Below, in pieces: positions 27,255 through 35,383 of a stretch of 64,000 nucleotides of DNA (its first letter is position 1; every line of letters starts with the position of its first letter). Location: contig NC_017098.1 in the NCBI RefSeq assembly GCF_000242595.2, positions 2,232,001 to 2,296,000 of the forward strand, read 5' to 3'. A program made the translations under genes and the position numbers. Under the pieces are notes generated by a model. The model made no database searches. It saw only the letters and a list, made by a program, of their open reading frames with translations, and was not told where the DNA came from. The DNA is from Spirochaeta africana DSM 8902. GTDB taxonomy: Bacteria > Spirochaetota > Spirochaetia > DSM-27196 > DSM-8902.

Positions 27255-27947
27255 TTAGCGAATGTCCTGAATGCGTATCTCTACCTCGGACTGCAGCTGA
27301 ATATTCACATCCCATCGTACATACCGATTCCCGATTCCGTCCTCTGCAAGAATATCATAGCGGGTGGTACCGTACTCGTCGGTATCAATATACACCTGTT
27401 GTCGCTCATTCGGCAAAAGCGGACGCGTTGGCGGCAGCAGCTGCTCACCATCAAGCCATCGGTCAGCGCCAACCGGGCTCACATGCAGGTACAGCAGCGG
27501 TACGTGTGCCGCATTATATACCGAAAACCAGCCCAACTCGCGTCGACCCGGGGCGCCGCTGACCACCTGCTGCTCTGTCAGGCGCACCTGCTGCCAGCTG
27601 TCATAGCTGATCCCTGAACGCAGAAACTCGCGCCCCTGGGCATCAATAGCCTTGACAGCCAGCCGGCCTGCCTCCGCCGGCCAGTGCGGCAGCGGAGCAA
27701 CCTCTCCCGGCAGCAACACCTCTGCTCCCAGCACATCATGTTGCCAGCTGTCACCGCCGTCGTCAGAAATATGCAGATAGTAGATCGGCTGCACAGACTC
27801 GTTCATTACCACCGGCGACGGCGCCGATAAAAACTGCGCCGCCAGCCACCCGAGTATCAGCAGTATCAGAAGTACGCACAGCGCAGTGGCGGCTCGAATC
27901 AGGAAGACTTGCCTTTTACTGCGCTCAGCCATAGATTTCACACTCAT
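27255..27947 (-). CDS. Membrane-anchored protein of unknown function
   Basis: The protein has 230 residues from the ATG at 27947; 27932 is an alternative, and the frame extends further without support. One membrane helix lies at about 14-36 (ALCVLLILLILGWLAAQFL). The rest is a periplasmic beta-rich region with two similar halves, each holding a strand like YYLHISDDGGDSW and LYLHVSPVGADRW followed by LLP. It may be two copies of a small beta-sandwich. I do not recognise the family. Its start is 20 bases from the divergent DUF2007-like gene. Confidence 0.65.
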   Translation of the reverse strand: MSVKSMAERSKRQVFLIRAATALCVLLILLILGWLAAQFLSAPSPVVMNESVQPIYYLHISDDGGDSWQHDVLGAEVLLPGEVAPLPHWPAEAGRLAVKAIDAQGREFLRSGISYDSWQQVRLTEQQVVSGAPGRRELGWFSVYNAAHVPLLYLHVSPVGADRWLDGEQLLPPTRPLLPNERQQVYIDTDEYGTTRYDILAEDGIGNRYVRWDVNIQLQSEVEIRIQDIR

Positions 27948-27966
27948 GAAGGAATCACCATCGAAA

Positions 27967-28182
27967 ATGATACATATAGCCGACCTGGACAACCCGGTCG
28001 AGGCTCAGATTCTTGACGCCATGCTGGAAGAGCACGCCATTCCACACCTGATCGCATCACGTGAAGATACCGCATACGGCAGCATTTTTCAGCTCCAGCA
28101 TGGATGGGGCTATGTAACCGCACCGGAGTCCCAGCGCGACCAGGTGTTACAGCTCCTCCAGGAGCTGCGGCAGGCAAGATAG
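27967..28182 (+). CDS. Small DUF2007-like protein
   Basis: The protein has 71 residues from the ATG at 27967, or 78 from 27946. It shows the pattern of DUF2007 (putative signal-transducing proteins): IADLDNPVEAQILDAMLEE near the N-terminus, HAIPHLIAS, a short loop, then VTAPESQRDQVLQLLQEL. The function of that family is not settled. An AAGGAA stretch lies upstream of 27967. It is divergent from the membrane protein and convergent with the RDD gene. Confidence 0.65.
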   Translation: MIHIADLDNPVEAQILDAMLEEHAIPHLIASREDTAYGSIFQLQHGWGYVTAPESQRDQVLQLLQELRQAR

Positions 28183-28204
28183 CATCGGAACAGCCCCACC
28201 ACAG

Positions 28205-29011
28205 CTACAGGCTTCGCCGATAGTAGATTGCAGTTCCACTGAGCACATCATGCAGCGCCCGTCGCTGCGATCCCAGCACACGCAGGAAGCCGATAGCTGT
28301 GAGCAGCAGCAAAGCCAGCGAAGGGACAAGCAGCCACAGGCGGCCGGTAAGCAGAGCGGCAATCAACACCAGCAGCGAGCTGTGCTTGAACAGCACCCGG
28401 GACAGATACAGCCCGATATTGCCTGGACTGCCGTCCATTGACGCCACCGTGATGCCGGTAAGCAGTTTCCCTGCCGACCAGCCAAACAGGAGTTCAGCAG
28501 CCCAGTACAGCGCCACAATCAGCACCGGAAGCAGCAAAAGACGGGAAACGGCAGCGAACACCTCTGCAGCAAACCTGCGAAGGGAAACCTGGCGCAGCTC
28601 CTCGGCTGTCACCGCCCCCAGCTGCTCAAGTCGGGGGCGCACTGATTCCGGGGAATGGTCATACACGGTATCAAACAGCTGAACGAACAGCGCCTGGGGA
28701 TTCAGCAGGTGGCGGGGCTGCAAACTGCCGGATTCCAGCTGCTGCTCGAGCTCGCGACTGATAGCAACACGCGCTGACGGATCCAGTTCCTCGCGCATGA
28801 ACCGCTCCCATGCAACAGCCTGATCTCCGATTCTCCCGACGACTGCATCAGAGGAGTGCTGCAGCTGTTCGGCAACGCTGTACCCGGCATCCTCATACCA
28901 CCCCGTCAATGACAGGATCCGCAGCACCAGCGCCAGCAGAAACACCACAAACACCGCATCCAGCGCGAATGCACCCAACCTTCGAGTAAAACCAACCTTG
29001 CGAGAATGCAT
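28205..29011 (-). CDS. RDD-family membrane protein
   Basis: The 268-residue protein has the RDD signature near the N-terminus (RRLGAFALDAVFVV). Four or so membrane helices are visible at about 12-30, 160-185, 205-230 and 232-248. The end reads QRRALHDVLSGTAIYY, the second RDD pattern. RDD proteins are poorly defined; some carry ions or act as small transporters. A long soluble insert at about 40-150 is unusual. GGAGGGAGC directly precedes the ATG. Confidence 0.8.
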   Translation of the reverse strand: MHSRKVGFTRRLGAFALDAVFVVFLLALVLRILSLTGWYEDAGYSVAEQLQHSSDAVVGRIGDQAVAWERFMREELDPSARVAISRELEQQLESGSLQPRHLLNPQALFVQLFDTVYDHSPESVRPRLEQLGAVTAEELRQVSLRRFAAEVFAAVSRLLLLPVLIVALYWAAELLFGWSAGKLLTGITVASMDGSPGNIGLYLSRVLFKHSSLLVLIAALLTGRLWLLVPSLALLLLTAIGFLRVLGSQRRALHDVLSGTAIYYRRSL

Positions 29012-29029
29012 GCTCCCTCCTGGTATGCC

Positions 29030-29251
29030 CTATATATCGGAATCGGTGTCGGTAACAACCTCACCGGTTCCATCAGTAAGTATCCGGTCTGCATACCCGA
29101 GCAGCAGAGCTATCTCGCCGTACCCTAACCGGGGATTACGGCGCTTGAAATCCATTACCGCTTCAGCCTGATCAAAGGAGAGATCCTCCAGCCGAACCAG
29201 ATAGCCGTTGACCGTTTCATGTTTAGGAACACTCAGTTTCTTCCGCCCCAT
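29030..29251 (-). CDS. Small hypothetical protein
   Basis: The 73-residue protein is soluble and charged, with a helix-rich middle (SFDQAEAVMDFKRRNP, then GYGEIALLLGYAD) and an acidic Thr/Asp tail. I do not recognise it. It sits between the RDD gene and a membrane protein gene on the same strand with gaps of 18 and 11 bases, which supports a real gene. The ribosome site is weak (GGGTTGAT). Confidence 0.55.
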   Translation of the reverse strand: MGRKKLSVPKHETVNGYLVRLEDLSFDQAEAVMDFKRRNPRLGYGEIALLLGYADRILTDGTGEVVTDTDSDI

Positions 29252-29262
29252 ATCAACCCATA

Positions 29263-29919
29263 CTACCCCAGAAACCGTCCCATGGGAATAAACCCCAGAT
29301 TCAGGAACATCAAGCCGACACAGAACAGATACCCGACCAGGGTTGTTGGCGGCAGTCCGTTGCGGTGAGCCGACACCCCGCCTACCGGCTCAGCCTTGTG
29401 CAGCTCCTGCACCGGGAACATCTCCTCCAGAACACGATCGATGGAGTCCAGCAGCCCATGGAGCCGAAGCCCGCCGCGATACTCGAGTATGCGCTCGAAA
29501 TACAGCAGTGTCCCCGAAAGCAGCCCTCCGACATGACCGGGCAGCCGCAGATTTGGCCGAATACTGAACAGTGAAATAAACACCAGCCCGATTATGGTGA
29601 GCCCCTTGAACAATCCGGTATGCAGGGCTCCTGCAGTTACCGGAAATCGCCCCAGGCGGTACAGCACCTCCCCGGCTGGCTGAAAAAGATGGAAAAAGGT
29701 AATTGATCCCACCATAACCAGGAAATACCCCCACATAATCCGTTTGCCGTTCATGGTTGCCAGCATACCGAACAATGCCACCTGTATAAGGCGGATCAGC
29801 AGATTGCTCTGCAGCAGAAACAACACCACCATAGCGGCACCGGTCAGAAATAACAGCTGAGGATGGATTTTCCGGGTCAGCAGCGGTGAGTAGCGCCGGG
29901 GGCGTCGTGACCGGGTCAT
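29263..29919 (-). CDS. Integral membrane protein paired with a Gx transporter
   Basis: The 218-residue protein has about five hydrophobic segments, at about 22-42, 44-60, 62-82, 105-125 and 195-214. A conserved-looking stretch reads FISLFSIRPNLRLPGHVGG and is followed by LLSGTLLYFERIL. The helices and the cytoplasmic loop recall EcfT/CbiQ-type coupling proteins, but I cannot confirm it. Its ATG overlaps the stop of the Gx transporter gene (ATGA). The product probably works with that transporter. Confidence 0.65.
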   Translation of the reverse strand: MTRSRRPRRYSPLLTRKIHPQLLFLTGAAMVVLFLLQSNLLIRLIQVALFGMLATMNGKRIMWGYFLVMVGSITFFHLFQPAGEVLYRLGRFPVTAGALHTGLFKGLTIIGLVFISLFSIRPNLRLPGHVGGLLSGTLLYFERILEYRGGLRLHGLLDSIDRVLEEMFPVQELHKAEPVGGVSAHRNGLPPTTLVGYLFCVGLMFLNLGFIPMGRFLG

Positions 29920-30473
29920 GCATCACCCTCCCTGGCAGCACGTACCTCGCTGCGTATCCTTGCCAGCCAGCGCGACCGCTGGCGGAACCTTTCCGCGATT
30001 ACCCCGACAACAAGCCCGGAGATACTGCCGAGCGAGAGGAACAGCGGCGCTATCACCCAGGACCCGGCACCGAAAATAAACCCGATCGAGAGCAGCACCT
30101 GCACAATGTTACTTGCCAGGGCACCAAACAGGCTGATGCCCACCAACCCGATCCTGTCACGAAACAGCCGGTGCGACACCACCATCACCACGCCAGCTGC
30201 CAGGGAACCAGCCAGGGAAAACAGAAACACATATGAGGCCAGTGTGCCATTTATCAATCCCTGACCCAGCACCTTAAGCAGAACAACCACCCCCAACAGC
30301 GGCAGCGGCAGAAAATCCAGTGCCAGCAGAATCGGCAGATTGGCCAGCCCGAGACGAAAGAATGGTACCGGCTTGGGAAAGAGATATTCTACGGTAGCAA
30401 AAAACAGACATACCGCCCCGAGGAACGGCACGAGTCGGTGCAGCATGTTGTAACGTACTGTGGTGGAACTCAT
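29916..30473 (-). CDS. Gx transporter family / 'heptaprenyl diphosphate synthase component I' protein
   Basis: The protein has 185 residues from the ATG at 30473, which has GAGG four bases upstream. Five or six membrane helices are visible, and the family pattern FRLGLANLPILLALDFLPLP lies at about 38-57. Proteins of this family resemble ECF-type substrate-binding components; the older heptaprenyl synthase name is doubtful. In spirochaetes and Firmicutes they often lie near electron-transport or isoprenoid genes. Here the partner is the overlapping membrane protein at 29263-29919. Confidence 0.8.
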   Translation of the reverse strand: MSSTTVRYNMLHRLVPFLGAVCLFFATVEYLFPKPVPFFRLGLANLPILLALDFLPLPLLGVVVLLKVLGQGLINGTLASYVFLFSLAGSLAAGVVMVVSHRLFRDRIGLVGISLFGALASNIVQVLLSIGFIFGAGSWVIAPLFLSLGSISGLVVGVIAERFRQRSRWLARIRSEVRAAREGDA

Positions 30474-30527
30474 GCATCCTCGTTTGCGGCGGGAGCGCCG
30501 GTTGGCGCCCCGTATGATTGGGTACAT

Positions 30528-30601
<74 letters not shown>

Positions 30602-30616
30602 TTATTCCTACCAATA

Positions 30617-30644
30617 GATTCACCTATTTCATGCTGACTGTCAA
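30617..30644 (-). promoter_or_regulatory. Candidate promoter for tRNA-Arg
   Basis: On the minus strand TTGACA (30644-30639) is followed after 16-18 bases by a weak -10 (GAATCT at 30622-30617). That places transcription start close to the tRNA 5' end at 30601. Confidence 0.45.
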
Positions 30645-30668
30645 TCCCGTCTTCGATAGAATAGCAGT

Positions 30669-31280
30669 ATGAATGAGCCTCCCGAGATAATCCTGGCCTC
30701 TCAAAGTCCGCAACGCTCCAGGCTGTTACAACAGCTTGGACTGCGCTTTCACGTTGACCCGGTACCAACCGATGAACAGATCGCCCCCGGCAGCAGCCCG
30801 GAGCAGGCAGTCTGTGAGCTGGCCCTCCAGAAGGCCGCTGCCTACCGGGCGGCCAGAGACCTGCCCCGAAACGACCGTCGGATACTGCTGACCGCGGACA
30901 CCGTGGTGACAATCGATGGCGACATCCTTGGCAAACCGGCTGATCGTCGCCAGGCTGCGGCCTTTCTGGCACGCCTGAGCGGCCGACGGCACACCGTCTA
31001 CACCGGGGTACACCTTTCCATAAGCGGTGCCGCCGCTGGCAGCGGAATAACATTTGCCGACGCCGCCGACGTCTGCATACGAACCCTGGACACCACCGAA
31101 ATCGAGCACTACCTGGAGCTGGCGGAATGGGATGGCGCCGCCGGTGGGTACCGCATCCAGGGGGTTGGCGGTGCCCTGGTCGAACGGATCGAGGGGGCCT
31201 ACCCGACCGTCGTGGGCTTGCCCATACACCGCATATATGGCATGGTATGGCAAATTGTTGCAGGCGGGCTTGTGCTTTGA
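30669..31280 (+). CDS. maf: Maf-like nucleotide pyrophosphatase
   Basis: The 203-residue protein begins with the Maf motif (ILASQSPQRSRLLQQLGLRF) and has the second motif around LLTADTVVTIDGDILGKP. The RMMxxLSGRxHxVYTG-like segment (ARLSGRRHTVYTGV) and a GGYRIQGVGGAL stretch follow. Maf proteins hydrolyse non-canonical or modified nucleoside triphosphates to monophosphates in the cytoplasm. It starts 67 bases from the divergent tRNA and ends 90 bases before rpsB. Confidence 0.93.
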   Translation: MNEPPEIILASQSPQRSRLLQQLGLRFHVDPVPTDEQIAPGSSPEQAVCELALQKAAAYRAARDLPRNDRRILLTADTVVTIDGDILGKPADRRQAAAFLARLSGRRHTVYTGVHLSISGAAAGSGITFADAADVCIRTLDTTEIEHYLELAEWDGAAGGYRIQGVGGALVERIEGAYPTVVGLPIHRIYGMVWQIVAGGLVL

Positions 31281-31298
31281 AACTGCAGCAAAATCTTC

Positions 31299-31354
31299 CG
31301 ATTTCGTGAACAGAAATCGAGAAACAGAGAAGGCCCGACAGCAATGACTGTCGG
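31299..31354 (+). promoter_or_regulatory. Structured leader of rpsB with two hairpins
   Basis: Two perfect 7-bp stems lie between maf and rpsB. The first is cgatttc / gaaatcg (31299-31305 and 31313-31319) and the second ccgacag / ctgtcgg (31335-31341 and 31348-31354). The second ends seven bases before the AGGAGG site. Ribosomal protein S2 represses its own operon through the leader in enteric bacteria, so a similar feedback site is possible. There is no T-run. Confidence 0.5.
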
Positions 31355-31370
31355 AATCCGAGGAGGAACC

Positions 31371-32333
31371 ATGGCAGTTGTGACCATGAAGAATTTGCTT
31401 GAGTCCGGTGTGCATTTCGGACACCAGACCAAGCGTTGGGATCCGCGAATGAAGCGGTTCATATTTGCAGAACGCAATGGAATTCACATTATTGATCTCC
31501 AGAAAACCATTGCATCCATCCGGGCCGCGTACGATGCGGTTCGTGGTACGGTCCTGAACAAACAGGGCGTACTCTTTGTCGGCACCAAAAAGCAGGCCCA
31601 GCAGGCGATTGAGCGCGAAGCCACCAACTGCGGCATGTACTATGTCAACCAGCGATGGTTGGGTGGGATGCTGACCAACTTTTCCACCATCAAACAGTCG
31701 CTGCTGCGCCTGAAGAAGCTGGAAAAGATGGAAGTCGATGGCACATTCGAGAGCCTTTCCAAGAAGGAAGTAGCCAAACTCAACAAGGAAAAGGCGCGTC
31801 TCGAGAAAAACCTGGGCGGCATCAAGGAAATGAAGGAACTGCCAGGTATCGTTTTTATTGTCGATACCAAAAAGGAAGCCATTGCGGTAGCCGAGGCAAA
31901 GCGGATGGGCATTCCGATCGTTGCAGTGGTCGACACCAACTGTAACCCGGAAGGCATTGACTATCCGATCCCGGGCAACGACGACGCAATTCGCGCCATC
32001 AGTCTGTTCACCGAGATCATCGGACAGGCCGTTACCGAGGCGGAAAACGAAATCGGCCTGGAAATCATCGACAGCCTGCAGGACGACGACGAGACCACCG
32101 AAACCGCCGATGATGCCGAAACCACTCCCGAGCCCGAGGTGGAAACCGTACAGGTTGCCGCCGCCGTTGGTGCCGATGAGGCCAAAACCGACGAGAAGGA
32201 AAGCTTCGTAACCGAGGACTACTCCAACTACAAGCCGGAAGACAAACCGGAGGTAAAGATGGAGAAGACCCGCGAGGAGGCGGTAGCCGAGGAAGCCGGC
32301 ATTACCACCGACGAACTGTATAGCGAAGAATAA
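31371..32333 (+). CDS. rpsB: 30S ribosomal protein S2
   Basis: The 320-residue protein starts at the ATG with AGGAGG upstream. The S2 core (about 1-235) shows the usual [38 protein letters not shown] and the [25 protein letters not shown] signatures. About 80 extra residues follow, rich in Glu, Asp, Thr and Ala. Bacterial S2 is usually near 240-260 residues, so the tail is an extension. S2 binds late to the 30S subunit together with S1. It heads the rpsB-tsf pair. Confidence 0.97.
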   Translation: MAVVTMKNLLESGVHFGHQTKRWDPRMKRFIFAERNGIHIIDLQKTIASIRAAYDAVRGTVLNKQGVLFVGTKKQAQQAIEREATNCGMYYVNQRWLGGMLTNFSTIKQSLLRLKKLEKMEVDGTFESLSKKEVAKLNKEKARLEKNLGGIKEMKELPGIVFIVDTKKEAIAVAEAKRMGIPIVAVVDTNCNPEGIDYPIPGNDDAIRAISLFTEIIGQAVTEAENEIGLEIIDSLQDDDETTETADDAETTPEPEVETVQVAAAVGADEAKTDEKESFVTEDYSNYKPEDKPEVKMEKTREEAVAEEAGITTDELYSEE

Positions 32334-32361
32334 GAACAGACCGATATCAAGGAGAACTATC

Positions 32362-33201
32362 GTGGCAATATCTGCTGCTGACGTAAAGAAACTCCGGGAC
32401 ACCACCGGAGCTGGAATGATGGATTGTAAAAAGGCCCTGAACGAAGCCGGCGGCGACTTCGCCAAAGCGGAAAAGGTGCTCAAGGAGATGGGACTGGCTG
32501 CGGCTGCAAAGCGCGAAGGCCGGGCAACCAATGAAGGCCGGATCTTCAGCTATGTAACTGACAAGGCCGCTGGTATCCTGGAGCTGGCTACCGAAACCGA
32601 CTTTGTAGCCCGCAACGCCGGGTTTATCGAAATGGGCGAGAAGCTGGTCAAAACCATGGTAACCGACAACCTCGATGTCGATGCCGCGGCAGTCACCGAG
32701 GTGACCACACAGGCCGTATCCACCATCAAGGAAAACATCACCGCCAAGCGCTTCAGCCGCATTGAGCTGTCTGCCAGCGACATGGCGGTAGACTACATCC
32801 ATGGTGACGGGAATATCGGGGTACTGATCAAGCTGTCCACCGACAAACCCGAAGCCCTGCAGGCTGATGCGGTCAAGGAGCTCGGTTTCAACCTGGCGCT
32901 GCATGCCGCCGCATTCAAACCGCTGTACCTCAATGCCGACCAGGTTGAACAGAGCTATCTGGATGAGCAGAAAGCCATTTTCCTGAAACAGGCCGAAAAC
33001 ATGGGCAAGCCGGAAAAGGTTATGCAGGGTATTGTACAGGGCAAGATGAAGAAGCACCTGTCAGAAATCTGCTTTGTGGATCAGGGATTTGTCAAGGAAG
33101 ACAAAAAGAGCGTTTCCCAGATCATCGAGGAAACCGGCAAGCAGGCCGGAGCAACCCTGCAGCTGACTGACTATATCGTGTACACGGTAGGCCAGGAATA
33201 A
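32362..33201 (+). CDS. tsf: Elongation factor Ts
   Basis: The 279-residue protein has the N-terminal UBA-like motif ([22 protein letters not shown] in pattern), then the [12 protein letters not shown] segment and the TDFVARN motif at the EF-Tu contact, with the duplicated core domain. EF-Ts recycles EF-Tu from GDP to GTP. The start is GTG at 32362, with AAGGAGA upstream. It is 28 bases after rpsB. Confidence 0.97.
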   Translation: MAISAADVKKLRDTTGAGMMDCKKALNEAGGDFAKAEKVLKEMGLAAAAKREGRATNEGRIFSYVTDKAAGILELATETDFVARNAGFIEMGEKLVKTMVTDNLDVDAAAVTEVTTQAVSTIKENITAKRFSRIELSASDMAVDYIHGDGNIGVLIKLSTDKPEALQADAVKELGFNLALHAAAFKPLYLNADQVEQSYLDEQKAIFLKQAENMGKPEKVMQGIVQGKMKKHLSEICFVDQGFVKEDKKSVSQIIEETGKQAGATLQLTDYIVYTVGQE

Positions 33202-33209
33202 CCCTCTCG

Positions 33210-33235
33210 CAGCAGGCCGCTCAGGCGGCCTGCTG
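33210..33235 (+). terminator. Strong hairpin between tsf and frr
   Basis: A perfect 11-bp GC stem (cagcaggccgc / gcggcctgctg) with a tcag loop begins nine bases after the tsf stop. No T-run follows, so it may be a partial terminator or an RNA-stabilising structure rather than a full stop. It sits where pyrH stands in many other bacteria. Confidence 0.5.
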
Positions 33236-33259
33236 TCGTGCAGGCTGATGGAGGATCAC

Positions 33260-33808
33260 ATGAGTACAAAAGATGCTGAATCACGCATGAAGAAATCGAT
33301 CAAAGCGCTGGAGGAGGAGTTTGCTGCCATCCGTACCGGTCGCGCATCTACCGCGCTGTTCGACAAGATCATGGTCGAGTATTATGGAACCCCTACCCCG
33401 CTGAATCAGGTTGCCACGGTCAGCACACCCGAGGCCCGCCTGGTGGTAATCCAGCCCTGGGACAAGTCCGCGCTGGGAGACATAGAAAAGGCCATCCAGA
33501 AGTCCGAGCTTTCGCTGAACCCCAACAACGATGGCAAGGTCATCCGGATCAATATTCCGCCGCTCACCGAAGACCGACGCAAGGAGATCGTGAAAAGCGC
33601 CAAGCAGATTGCCGAACAGGCCAAGGTAGCAATCCGCAATATCCGTCGCGATGCAAACGATCAACTGAAGCAACAGCAGAAGGACGGCGAGATCAGCGAA
33701 GACGAGGAAAAGCGACTGCAGGACGATGTGCAGAAACTCACCGACACCTACACCAAGCAGATCAGCCAGATGCTGGATGCCAAGGAAAAGGAAATCCTCG
33801 AGATATAA
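33260..33808 (+). CDS. frr: Ribosome recycling factor
   Basis: The protein has 182 residues from the ATG at 33260, which has GGAGG five bases upstream; the upstream ATG at 33248 lacks this. Family features include [12 protein letters not shown] near residue 25, the [12 protein letters not shown] motif, and the C-terminal helix LPP-less segment [19 protein letters not shown] followed by RRDAND. RRF splits post-termination ribosomes with EF-G. uppS starts two bases after the stop. Confidence 0.97.
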   Translation: MSTKDAESRMKKSIKALEEEFAAIRTGRASTALFDKIMVEYYGTPTPLNQVATVSTPEARLVVIQPWDKSALGDIEKAIQKSELSLNPNNDGKVIRINIPPLTEDRRKEIVKSAKQIAEQAKVAIRNIRRDANDQLKQQQKDGEISEDEEKRLQDDVQKLTDTYTKQISQMLDAKEKEILEI

Positions 33809-33810
33809 GC

Positions 33811-34524
33811 ATGAAACAAAGCGCCCTTCCCCAGCACATTGGAATCATCATGGACGGCAATGGGCGCTGGGCTAAAAAGCGCTTCAAGCCCCGCACCGCG
33901 GGGCACCAGCAAGGCCTGAAAACCGCCAAGCGGATCGTGAAAGCAGCACGAGAGATCGGTATCCCCTATCTGACCCTGTATGCATTTTCCACCGAGAACT
34001 GGAAGCGCGCACAGGATGAGGTATCCTTCCTGATCAATCTGATTCACACCTACCTGCGCAAGGAACTGGATTTTTACCGGGAAAACCGGGTCCGGATTGT
34101 GTACAGCGGCGACGCCGCTGCGCTCCCGGCAGAAATCCGAGATGACATACGCAGCGTAATGAACGACACCGCCGGCTACGATGGCTTGACCGTCAACCTG
34201 GCCTTGAACTATGGCGGTCGCAACGAGATCGCACGTGCGGCCCAGGCAGTGGTTATCGAACACCCCGAGCGGGACTTTACCCGGCAGCCGATCAGCGAAA
34301 CAGATATCAGGCAACACCTGGACACCGCCGCCCTTCCGGACCCGGATTTGATTATCCGCACAGGGGGTGACCTGCGCCTGAGTAACTTTTTGCTCTGGGG
34401 CAGCGCCTACAGCGAGTTGTATTTCACCAAAATCCTGTGGCCCGATTTTTCCGAGCGCGACTTGAGGGCTGCCGTACAGGAATTTCAAAGGAGAACCCGT
34501 CGTTTCGGGGGAGTACATGAATAA
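33811..34524 (+). CDS. uppS: Undecaprenyl diphosphate synthase (cis-prenyltransferase)
   Basis: The 237-residue protein has the catalytic motif IIMDGNGRWAKKR with the essential Asp at about 15. The TLYAFSTENWKR motif (about 64-75) and the C-terminal DLIIRTGGDLRLSNFLLWG and YSELYF motifs are also present. It makes the C55 lipid carrier for cell-wall synthesis. It overlaps cdsA by eight bases, so both lipid-precursor genes are translated together. Confidence 0.96.
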   Translation: MKQSALPQHIGIIMDGNGRWAKKRFKPRTAGHQQGLKTAKRIVKAAREIGIPYLTLYAFSTENWKRAQDEVSFLINLIHTYLRKELDFYRENRVRIVYSGDAAALPAEIRDDIRSVMNDTAGYDGLTVNLALNYGGRNEIARAAQAVVIEHPERDFTRQPISETDIRQHLDTAALPDPDLIIRTGGDLRLSNFLLWGSAYSELYFTKILWPDFSERDLRAAVQEFQRRTRRFGGVHE

Positions 34525-35383
34525 AAAGCAACGCAATATTCGTAACCGTCTACTCGTCTTTTTTATCGGTATTCCGGCAATCTTTGCATTGCTGGTACTG
34601 TTGCCGCAGGCCAATCACGCCGCCGCTGCCCTGGCTATAATCCTGGTCAGCAGCATCGCGACCGGAGAACTGGCCGGGCTGTTCGAAAACCACCTGACCG
34701 ATTACCCCGGCAGCAGGATTGTTATCCCGCTGCTTGGCATGATTTTCCCGGTACTGTGGTACCTGGAGGGGGTCAACCGGATTCCGGTTAACACCGCGGT
34801 TGCTATCGGGGTGCTGGCAATCGCATTGATACTCGGGCTCCAGGCATTCCGACGGGACCCCAGGGCATTTGCGCACATCAAGGGTATAGCATCGCTGCAT
34901 ATCCTGCTGCTGCTTTACCCAGGTATCTTTCTGGCTTACATCCTGCGAATCGCTACTCTGCCTATGTCCAGCCACCTGCTGGTGATATTTGTAATCACGG
35001 TTTACCTGAATGATTCCGCCGCGTATGCCGGCGGGATGCTGTTCGGCAAGGGCAACAGCGGCTTGCTGCCGATCAGCCCCAACAAGAGCATTGCCGGCTT
35101 TGCATCCGGCCTGTTTGCCAGCGGACTGGTCACAACCTCGGCATCGCTGCTGTATCCCGGGCTGTTTCCCGGTGGCTGGATAACGGCACTCCCGTTCGGG
35201 CTGATAATCGGCTGCGTGGCCATCATTGGAGACCTTGCCGAATCCGCAATCAAACGATCTGCGGCACAGAAAGACAGCGGCTCCATTATACCCGGACGCG
35301 GCGGTCTGCTCGACAGTATAGATTCTCTGGCCTATGCCGCACCATTTTTCTATTACGGGTATTTATTTCTACAGGGGGCGTAA
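34517..35383 (+). CDS. cdsA: Phosphatidate cytidylyltransferase
   Basis: The 288-residue protein has about eight membrane helices and the CdsA signature near the C-terminus (KRSAAQKDSGSIIPGRGG, then LLDSIDSL). An SPNKSIAGFASG segment also fits. It makes CDP-diacylglycerol for phospholipid synthesis in the inner membrane. The stop overlaps the rseP start (TAATG), which leaves no room for dxr, often found at this point in other bacteria. Confidence 0.95.
   Translation: MNKKQRNIRNRLLVFFIGIPAIFALLVLLPQANHAAAALAIILVSSIATGELAGLFENHLTDYPGSRIVIPLLGMIFPVLWYLEGVNRIPVNTAVAIGVLAIALILGLQAFRRDPRAFAHIKGIASLHILLLLYPGIFLAYILRIATLPMSSHLLVIFVITVYLNDSAAYAGGMLFGKGNSGLLPISPNKSIAGFASGLFASGLVTTSASLLYPGLFPGGWITALPFGLIIGCVAIIGDLAESAIKRSAAQKDSGSIIPGRGGLLDSIDSLAYAAPFFYYGYLFLQGA

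Noticed and set aside
30726-32531. 601-codon open frame antisense to maf and rpsB
   Set aside because: It crosses two well-supported genes and a leader on the other strand; low-complexity shadow.
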